7,395 nucleotides of DNA from Kuafuiihalomonas phototrophica. GTDB lineage: Bacteria > Myxococcota > Kuafuiibacteriia > Kuafuiibacteriales > Kuafuiibacteriaceae. Of this stretch, positions 1-5,722 are shown one piece after another; the stretch's first letter is position 1; the number at the start of each line of letters is the position of its first letter. The notes beneath the pieces are model-generated. The model was not told the DNA's origin and searched no databases. It worked only from the letters and a program-made list of their open reading frames with translations. Location: NCBI GenBank assembly GCA_031800475.1, contig DAPKRQ010000309.1:1-7395 (forward strand), read 5' to 3'. Both the position numbers and the translations under genes were made by a program.

Positions 1-615
1 GGATTCGGTTCGACCGGGGTGCTCCCGGGCCCCCTCGGGGAACACCGGGCGGCGGCGGGCCGCGACGAGCCTTCGGGCCGGTCTGATTCCGAGAAGCGCT
101 CGGACCGAACGCCGGCGGGCGGACAGGCCCGAACCGCCCCGACGAAGGTCGAAGCGCCACCGCAGCTGGCCGAAAACCGCCGGTCCGCAGATGAGGCGAA
201 AGCGGCGGCGGACGCGGAAGCCCTGCGGGAGCCCCTGGCCGCCCCGGCGGAAGGCGGCGAGGGCCGCTTGGCTGCGCCCCGCGCCTCCGCCAGGGCCGCT
301 GTCCCGGAGGCTCCGGCCGAAGACGCTGCGCCCCGGCCGCTGCGGCCCGAGATCTCGCGCGGCCTGGCCCAGGTGGCGGCGTGGGTTCGCGACGGGCGGT
401 ATGGGCCGGCCCGTTCGAAGCTCTCGACCCTGTACTCCGCCGCCCGATCGACCGAAGAGCGGGCTCACCTCGGACTGGCCTGGGCTCGGTGGGCCGAGGC
501 TCAAGGTGAGACGGAGTTGGCCGAACGTTGGGCCCGAAGGGTGGTCCGATGGGGTGTCGAGCCCCCGGCGACCAAGGCGCAGAGGCTCTTGCAGCGGTTG
601 GCCGCAAGGCCCTGA
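1..615 (+). CDS. C-terminal part of a protein with a disordered linker and a TPR-like helical end (5' partial)
   Basis: The frame is open from base 1 to a TGA at 613-615, giving 204 visible residues. A GTG at 19 is the first possible start, but it has no clear ribosome binding site and is followed by neither a signal peptide nor a folded domain, so the real start probably lies upstream of the window. Visible residues 1 to about 115 are low-complexity and rich in Ala, Pro, Glu, Arg and Gly, which suggests a disordered linker. About residues 118-204 look like amphipathic helices: 'GLAQVAAWVRDGRYGPARSKL', then 'AHLGLAWARWAEAQGETELA', then 'ERWARRVVRWG'. The spacing and the small/aromatic pattern recall tetratricopeptide helix pairs, a protein-protein interaction fold. 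Codon use with G/C in third positions supports real coding in this frame. The gene lies 41 bases before the large lipoprotein gene on the same strand and may share its transcript. I cannot name the family. TPR-like is an inference from helix pattern, not a motif match. Confidence 0.6.
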   Translation, partial: GFGSTGVLPGPLGEHRAAAGRDEPSGRSDSEKRSDRTPAGGQARTAPTKVEAPPQLAENRRSADEAKAAADAEALREPLAAPAEGGEGRLAAPRASARAAVPEAPAEDAAPRPLRPEISRGLAQVAAWVRDGRYGPARSKLSTLYSAARSTEERAHLGLAWARWAEAQGETELAERWARRVVRWGVEPPATKAQRLLQRLAARP

Positions 616-656
616 GCCCTGGTGGCTGCCCGGTCGGACCCCATGGTATTCCGACG

Positions 657-3600
657 ATGGTCATGGCGGCGGGCGGCAATTTCGGGAGGCTGAAAGGCTT
701 CGGCCTCATCGGAGTCTTGGGGCTGTTCGCCGCCTGCGGAGACACGGCGCCGGCGGCGGGGGGGCGTCCGGCCGCCGCCGACGGGGGAAGCGTGGGAGGA
801 GACGCTTCCCCCGACGATGGCGGTCCGCGCGATGCCGGGCCCGACGCGGGCCCCTCGAAGATGGGGCCGGACGCCGCCGTGGACATGGGCCCCCCGATTC
901 GGCGCGCCGATCCGTTCGCCGAAGACAACGACCGCCGGGACACGGACTGCGACGGGCTCAGCGACCGAGAAGAGTTCTCGACCATCTACCCCAACGGGCG
1001 GCGCACGGACCCCGAAAACCCGGACTCCGACGGCGACGGTCTGTTCGATGGACTGGAGCTCGGACGGGTCGTTTCGGTGGATCCGGAGTGCGGTGCGATC
1101 CCGGCGGATCGGGACCCGGGCACCTCCACGCTGCCGGTCGAGGCCGATTCCGACGGCGACGGCATCGCCGACGGGCTCGAGGACCAAAATCGGAACGGCC
1201 GGGTGGACCCCGGGGAACTGAACCCGCGCTTTCGAGACACGGACGCCGACGGTCTGGACGACGCGGTCGAGGACGCCAACCGGAACGGACGGCGCGATGC
1301 GGGCGAGCTGGACGGCGCGTCGCCGGATACGGACGGGGACGGCATTTTCGATGGGGTCGAAGACCGAAACCGCGACGGGATTTTTGATGCGGGAGAAACG
1401 GACCCGTTGAACGGCGACACCGACGGCGACGGCTTGTTCGACGGGGAAGAAGACGTGAACGCGAACGGGGTTCGGGAGTCTTTCGAGACCGACCCCCGCA
1501 CGCCGGACACCGACTGCGACGGCATCGCCGATCGGGACGAAGTGGTCCAGGGGCTCAGCCCGGTTCGTGCCGACACCGACGGCGACGGCCTGCCCGATGG
1601 GCTCGAGCTCGGAATCACGGCCCCGGTGCCCGGCTCCGACTGCCCCGGCCTGGCCATCGACCAGGACCCGACGACCACCACCGGGGTCGACGACCGGGAC
1701 AGCGATGGCGACGGGTTGCTCGATGGTCAGGAGGACCGGAACCAAAACGGCGCGGTCGACCCTGATGAGACCGACCCCAACGTGGCGGACTCCGACGGGG
1801 ACGGCTTGTCCGATGGCGACGAGACCTTGGCCGGCTTCGACCCGACCGACCCGGACGACCCGGCCGCCGACCGGATCCCGGGGCTTCGGCAGATCTGTGC
1901 AGACGCGAACCTCAAGCGGGTGCGGTTCGAAGAGGGCGGCCCCGCCGCGTGGACCCTGGCGGTCGAGCAGAGCTTTTCCATCGCGGCTGCCACGGTCCAG
2001 GTTGCGAGCAGCAGCGTGGCCATCTCTGCCCTGGATGACAGCCAGGATGGGATTGCGGGATTCATCGCTCGGCTTCCGCGGTTCGCGGGTCCGGGGACGG
2101 CCACGGGCCAGGCCGATCAACTGGATCGCCGGGTCGACAACGCCCTGCCGTCGGGGTGGAGCCGACAGGCACGGGTCTCGGGGCGGTCGATCCGCTCGCA
2201 TGACGGCCATGAGACCGTGGTCTCTCGGGAGTTCGCTCTGGACTTGGGGGGCCCCAGCCGGACGCCGGCCCAGGTGCGCAACGAGCTGGTGCTGGCCGCC
2301 ACCGGCCTGGCTCCCGGCGACGTGAGCGGGCTTCCCGCGCCGTCCGGCGCCAGCCACGGGCGCTGGATCTACATGGAACAGGTCCTGCTCCGCCCCAACG
2401 AGATCGTGGTTGTGGGCGCTCTGCTCGACAGAGCCTCGTTCGTGGATCGAACGGACAACCGAGCCATCGTTCTGCAAGATCTCGTCAATGGAAGCGCTTT
2501 GGCCGAATACCAGGCGCCTCGAGGCAAAGACTGCGACCCGTTTCTGGCTGAAGGACAGTCGGTTGCCGACTTCATCTTCATGGCGGACATCTCCGGATCG
2601 ACCGACGACGACCGAGGTCGCATCTCGAATGCCGCCGACCTGATCGTCAGCGAGCTTCAGACGAACAACGTGGACTTCCGCCTCGGTGTCGTGCCCCACA
2701 CCGAAAACGCGTACAAATTCCCAAACAATGCGGGCGACCTGCGAGGCGTTGGGTTCACCACCGATCGGCAGTTGTTCGCGACCTACCTCAGCGATACGTC
2801 CGGCGACGACGGCTGCGAGTTCGGGCTGGATGCGGCCTTTCAAGCCGTCTCCAAAGCTCTGCCTCGAAGTCCGGTCGGGATCACCGACCCGCAAAAACTG
2901 CGCGATGGGGCCGTGTTGGCCGTGGTCTACATCTCGGACGAGTACGCTGAAGAGATCACTTCGGACGACCGGCGATGCTTCAACTACGAGCCGACCTGCG
3001 CGACCGGCATCGAGGATGTCTACTCGACGAATGACAACGCCATATGCCGCGCCGAGCCCGATTCGACGGAACAGGCCTGCATCGACCGGATCGTTCAACC
3101 GTACATCGATCAGCTGATCGACAACAACGGGGTGGCGTTCGCCCAGGTGATTCCGGTGGCAGCAACCCCCACGTCGTGCCGGGACTATCGGTGCGGCAGC
3201 GGCGGAAGGAACGAGCCAGGCCGTGGCTACCGCGAGGTGGTCGACGCCACCGGCGGCGCGCTCTATTCGCCGTGCAGTTCTGACCCGGGGGCGGCGCTTC
3301 AAGCGATCATCGACGCGGTAGCGGGCGCGGCTTCCCAATTCAAGCTAACCGGATCGCCGATCTCATCGACCCTGCGAGTCGGCGTGATCCGGGTCGGCCA
3401 GGGCGGCTCGGGCAACGTGGAGGTGGTGCCGCGGGACCGAGACGACGGCTTCGACTACGACGCGGCCAGCAACTCGGTATTTTTTCGAGGTTTCACGTAC
3501 CGTCCGAACGTGAACGACCTGGTGGTGATCAGCTACCGGTTGTGGGAGCCCGAGCCGGGGCCGTGCGGTCCTTGTGCGCCCGGTCAGGTCTGCGACGAGT

Positions 3601-4247
3601 CGCTGGGCGTGTGCGTCTGCGATCCGCTGCTGTGCTCGGCCTGCGGCGACAACGAGGTCTGCGACGGCAACTGTGACTGTGCGTGCACGCCGGACTGCAA
3701 CGGAAATTGCGGACCTGGTGAGACCTGCAACGTACAGACCTGCCAGTGTGAGTGCGCTCCGGACTGCGGGGGTGCCTGCGGACCCGGTACGGTCTGCAAC
3801 CCCACCACGTGCAGCTGCGATTGCGTCGAATGCGGGGGTGCATGCGTCGGGTCCCTGACCGAGTGCAACGAAGCGAGCTGCTCGTGCGCTTGTCCCGACG
3901 ACTGCGGTGGTACTTGTTCGAGCAACGCGTCGTGCAACGAGTCGCTGTGCGAATGCGTCTGTGAGCCCGGCTGCAGCGACGCGTGCTCCGGCAACGCGAT
4001 TTGCGATCCAGACGCAGACTGTGCTTGCGTTTGCCCCGAAGACTGCGGGGGCTGCGTCGAAGGAGCGAGCTGCAACCCGAACGCTTGTGCCTGCGAATGT
4101 CCCGCTGGTTGCGACGCCGGCTGCTCGAACAACGAGGTGTGCGACCCGGCTGTGGGCTGCGAATGCGCCTGCCCCGCCGACTGTGGAGGGTGTGGTCCAT
4201 CTGAAACCTGCGATCCGGTGGACTGCCGCTGCATCCCCACCATCTGA
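657..4247 (+). CDS. Large surface lipoprotein: calcium-loop (TSP3-like) repeats, VWA domain, Cys-rich C-terminal repeats
   Basis: The predicted product is 1196 residues. The start is set by the signal peptide: ATG 657 (or in-frame ATG 663) gives an n-region with Arg11 and Lys13, a hydrophobic core and a lipobox 'LFAAC' with Cys27; Gly follows, so no Asp inner-membrane retention signal is seen. No good Shine-Dalgarno precedes it. Upstream ATGs at 528 and 549 would bury the signal and overlap the previous gene. An Asp/Gly/Pro linker covers about 28-90. Residues 95-389 carry ten DxDxDGxxD loops as in thrombospondin type 3 repeats, which bind calcium. Residues 409-635 are unassigned. A VWA domain spans about 636-890, with MIDAS D644-x-S646-x-S648, a later strand ending 'VVYISDE' (Asp761) and the typical 'VVDATGGALY' near its end. 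A beta-rich segment (895-965) precedes ten Cys repeats (970-1196). No C-terminal sorting anchor is visible. The likely role is a lipid-tethered, metal-dependent adhesin or matrix-binding protein; the ligand is unknown. Confidence 0.93.
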   Translation: MVMAAGGNFGRLKGFGLIGVLGLFAACGDTAPAAGGRPAAADGGSVGGDASPDDGGPRDAGPDAGPSKMGPDAAVDMGPPIRRADPFAEDNDRRDTDCDGLSDREEFSTIYPNGRRTDPENPDSDGDGLFDGLELGRVVSVDPECGAIPADRDPGTSTLPVEADSDGDGIADGLEDQNRNGRVDPGELNPRFRDTDADGLDDAVEDANRNGRRDAGELDGASPDTDGDGIFDGVEDRNRDGIFDAGETDPLNGDTDGDGLFDGEEDVNANGVRESFETDPRTPDTDCDGIADRDEVVQGLSPVRADTDGDGLPDGLELGITAPVPGSDCPGLAIDQDPTTTTGVDDRDSDGDGLLDGQEDRNQNGAVDPDETDPNVADSDGDGLSDGDETLAGFDPTDPDDPAADRIPGLRQICADANLKRVRFEEGGPAAWTLAVEQSFSIAAATVQVASSSVAISALDDSQDGIAGFIARLPRFAGPGTATGQADQLDRRVDNALPSGWSRQARVSGRSIRSHDGHETVVSREFALDLGGPSRTPAQVRNELVLAATGLAPGDVSGLPAPSGASHGRWIYMEQVLLRPNEIVVVGALLDRASFVDRTDNRAIVLQDLVNGSALAEYQAPRGKDCDPFLAEGQSVADFIFMADISGSTDDDRGRISNAADLIVSELQTNNVDFRLGVVPHTENAYKFPNNAGDLRGVGFTTDRQLFATYLSDTSGDDGCEFGLDAAFQAVSKALPRSPVGITDPQKLRDGAVLAVVYISDEYAEEITSDDRRCFNYEPTCATGIEDVYSTNDNAICRAEPDSTEQACIDRIVQPYIDQLIDNNGVAFAQVIPVAATPTSCRDYRCGSGGRNEPGRGYREVVDATGGALYSPCSSDPGAALQAIIDAVAGAASQFKLTGSPISSTLRVGVIRVGQGGSGNVEVVPRDRDDGFDYDAASNSVFFRGFTYRPNVNDLVVISYRLWEPEPGPCGPCAPGQVCDESLGVCVCDPLLCSACGDNEVCDGNCDCACTPDCNGNCGPGETCNVQTCQCECAPDCGGACGPGTVCNPTTCSCDCVECGGACVGSLTECNEASCSCACPDDCGGTCSSNASCNESLCECVCEPGCSDACSGNAICDPDADCACVCPEDCGGCVEGASCNPNACACECPAGCDAGCSNNEVCDPAVGCECACPADCGGCGPSETCDPVDCRCIPTI
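939..1823 (+). repeat. Array of ten DxDxDGxxD calcium-loop repeats (TSP3-like) with interleaved EF-hand-like loops
   Basis: Inside the large lipoprotein, DxDxDGxxD loops begin at residues 95, 123, 164, 194, 224, 254, 284, 306, 348 and 378. Spacing is exactly 30 residues for 164-194-224-254-284 and again for 348-378. In most of the 30-residue units the first loop reads as a 12-residue EF-hand-like loop ending in Glu (for example DSDGDGIADGLE). It is followed without a gap by a second loop of the form DxNxNGxxDxGE, at residues 176, 206, 236, 266 and 360. The copy at 266 is degenerate, with Glu replacing the ninth-position Asp. Loops of this kind bind calcium in thrombospondin type 3 and EF-hand families, so calcium-dependent rigidity is the likely role. 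DNA copies differ by many synonymous changes, so the array is not a very recent expansion. Confidence 0.9.
3564..4244 (+). repeat. Ten C-terminal Cys-rich repeats of about 23 residues
   Basis: The last 227 residues of the large lipoprotein contain 58 cysteines in ten repeats starting at residues 970, 993, 1014, 1037, 1059, 1083, 1106, 1130, 1152 and 1176. The consensus is C-x3-C-x5-C-x4-C-x-C-x-C-x3, usually with 'CGG' or a similar turn at the start and 'CxCxCP-D/E-D' at the end. The first and last copies have five cysteines and the other eight have six. An even number per repeat in an exported protein suggests three disulfides per unit, as in EGF-like or other small knottin-like modules. Metal binding through CxCxC is a weaker alternative. 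The repeat does not match the longer DUF4215-type Myxococcus disulfide repeat as I know it. The protein ends in the short tail IPTI, four residues after the last cysteine. Confidence 0.9.
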
Positions 4248-4378
4248 GCCGGCCGGAGCAGCCCCAGGGACCCAGCCCTCGGGCCATGGAACGACCCAAC
4301 CGACCCCACAATGCGGTTTTCGGCCGCGGGCGGTCGCCTTTGCGAACGGCAGGCGGGAAGGCCAGCTCAGGTTCCGGC

Positions 4379-4403
4379 TCAGTCGAATCGGATGGTCGAC
4401 TGA
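4379..4403. repeat. 8-bp perfect inverted repeat at the 3' end of the minus-strand lipoprotein gene
   Basis: TCAGTCGA at 4379-4386 pairs perfectly with TCGACTGA at 4396-4403 around a 9-base loop. One arm contains the stop codon of the minus-strand lipoprotein gene. No T-run follows on either strand, so it is not a standard intrinsic terminator. It could be a weak 3' end hairpin or chance. Confidence 0.4.
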
Positions 4404-5722
4404 AAGTGCCGGCTGATGTCCAAGATGGCCCGGATCGCCTCTCCGGGAGCCGGTTCGATGGTGAACGCCTGCCGGTTTCTCCGTCCCACCCGGATCGGAA
4501 AGGCGGTTTCGGTCCCCACGCGATCTCGAAATGCCTGTAAGAGCTCGCGGCGAATCACGATCTCCGAGGTGGAATTCGGACCCTCCGCATCCTCACAGAT
4601 GAGCTCGTGGGGGTCATCCGCAGTCGAAGCGTCGATCTGAACGAAGACCACCTCGCCGATGAAGGTTCCGCTGGTGATGGGATCTCGCCAGCCAAATTCG
4701 ATATCGCGGTCGACGTTTTCGTCGATGCGGTACCCCGCAGCCATCTGTTCTGCCGTCGCGCTGTTGAGCTCGAAGAGAAAGGGGATGTGTTGCGCCTGTG
4801 AAAAGGTGCTCTGCGTGACCCCGCTGGCCCCGGTTCCGCTGACGACGATCTCGCCCTGCGGAGAAACCATCGGCAGGGACGGGCGGAAAACGGTGGCGGC
4901 CGGCGGGGTCGTTCGAGGTGTCACCCGGTACCGCATTCCGTCGAATGTTGCATCGTAGTCCGTCAAAAAGAATCGCTCGTCCTCCGTGTCGTCCTCGAAG
5001 GCGACGTCACCCACGCTGCCCCGGGAGACTGCGACCGTCGGCGTGTTCAAAACTCGAATGTCGCAGTCCAGGTCTCGGAGTTCGTTGCCGTCCCGGTCCC
5101 GAGCGAAGGTCTCGAGCCGGGGCGGCTCGAACTCGGGCCGCCACACCCGGTCAGCCCCCAAGCCCTCGACGTCCCAGGCGTTGACGCGCACCACCGGCTC
5201 GTCCGTGGCCGTCCCGCCGGGAGTGAGCACGGTACGGTGTGCCACGGTGAAGTCCACCGCCCACGTGATCCCCTGTTCGGTCGGGGGCCCCGCGTCCGGG
5301 AAGCGGCTCAGCCCGGGGCCGGGCAGGGACATGTCCAGGGGGCCCGGCGGGATGAGGCTCGGATCGTCCGGGCGCTCTGGCACTTCCGGGAGCGGTGCCG
5401 GCGAGATCGGTCGGCACAGGTCCAAAGCCGGCACGCACTCGAAGCCCGAGGGACACGCGCTGCAGAACCCATCGACGCAGAACGGCCTCGCTCCGCCACA
5501 GGCGTCCTCTCGCTCGCACGGCTCGGTGCGCTCTTGTCCCGCCAAGCAAGCGTCGAGACAGCGCCCCAGGTAGCACAGCTGTCCCGCGCTGCATTCGAGC
5601 GAAACGAAGGGCTCCGCATCGTCGTCGGAAAAGGAGCACTCGTCGCTGCAGGCGCCTGCGAACGTTCCCATCGCCATGGCGCCAACCCATGCCCACCCAA
5701 AGCGCTTCCGAGTCGCCATCAT
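4379..5722 (-). CDS. Predicted lipoprotein with N-terminal Cys-rich module and beta-rich C-terminal domain
   Basis: The predicted product is 447 residues. The chosen start is the ATG at 5722-5720, whose ATGA overlaps the stop of the upstream barrel gene; a second ATG follows at once (5719-5717). A GGAG lies two bases before the first ATG and five before the second, so the second may be the one used. Residues 1-25 form a signal: Arg5-Lys6-Arg7, a hydrophobic Trp/Ala/Met/Gly stretch and a lipobox 'FAGAC' with Cys25 followed by Ser. Residues 29-103 hold twelve further cysteines in a spaced pattern (44, 50, 55, 59, then 82, 87, 90, 96, 103), which suggests disulfide-knotted modules. Residues 104-148 are a Pro-rich linker. 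About 150-447 are rich in alternating hydrophobic residues and look like beta-sandwich material with two more cysteines (220, 376). I recognise no enzyme motif and no family. Its position points to a periplasmic or surface partner of the barrel protein. Confidence 0.88.
   Translation of the reverse strand: MMATRKRFGWAWVGAMAMGTFAGACSDECSFSDDDAEPFVSLECSAGQLCYLGRCLDACLAGQERTEPCEREDACGGARPFCVDGFCSACPSGFECVPALDLCRPISPAPLPEVPERPDDPSLIPPGPLDMSLPGPGLSRFPDAGPPTEQGITWAVDFTVAHRTVLTPGGTATDEPVVRVNAWDVEGLGADRVWRPEFEPPRLETFARDRDGNELRDLDCDIRVLNTPTVAVSRGSVGDVAFEDDTEDERFFLTDYDATFDGMRYRVTPRTTPPAATVFRPSLPMVSPQGEIVVSGTGASGVTQSTFSQAQHIPFLFELNSATAEQMAAGYRIDENVDRDIEFGWRDPITSGTFIGEVVFVQIDASTADDPHELICEDAEGPNSTSEIVIRRELLQAFRDRVGTETAFPIRVGRRNRQAFTIEPAPGEAIRAILDISRHFQSTIRFD

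Noticed and set aside
528..656. Upstream in-frame extension of the large lipoprotein (ATG at 528 or 549)
   Set aside because: It would overlap the preceding gene and put about 40 extra residues before the signal peptide, which breaks lipoprotein export.
643..693. Short open frame starting at ATG 643 just before the lipoprotein start
   Set aside because: It is 16 codons long, has no ribosome binding site and overlaps the signal peptide coding region. There is no evidence that it is a leader peptide.
191..1387. A 398-codon plus-strand frame overlapping the end of the first gene and the start of the lipoprotein gene
   Set aside because: The product is Arg/Gly/Pro-rich low complexity with no domain, and it spans two well-supported genes in other frames.
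501..3338. A 945-codon open frame on the minus strand opposite the large lipoprotein gene
   Set aside because: Its triplets line up exactly with the sense codons, so it would be broken only where the sense gene uses TTA, CTA or TCA. A high-GC gene avoids these codons. The translation has no domain and only mirrors the sense repeats.
3529..4311. Two long minus-strand frames opposite the Cys repeats
   Set aside because: The translations are Arg/Ser- or Gln/Ser/His-rich echoes of the repeated cysteine codons, with no signal, domain or start context.
4248..4378. Possible intrinsic terminator in the convergent gap
   Set aside because: Only weak stems are seen (for example AGGG/CCCT at 4266-4279), and none is followed by a T-run.
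4245..4381. TGAGCCGG follows the stop of both convergent genes, forming an 8-bp inverted repeat across the intergenic region
   Set aside because: The arms are 121 bases apart, short and GC-rich. Chance is the simplest reading in this base composition.
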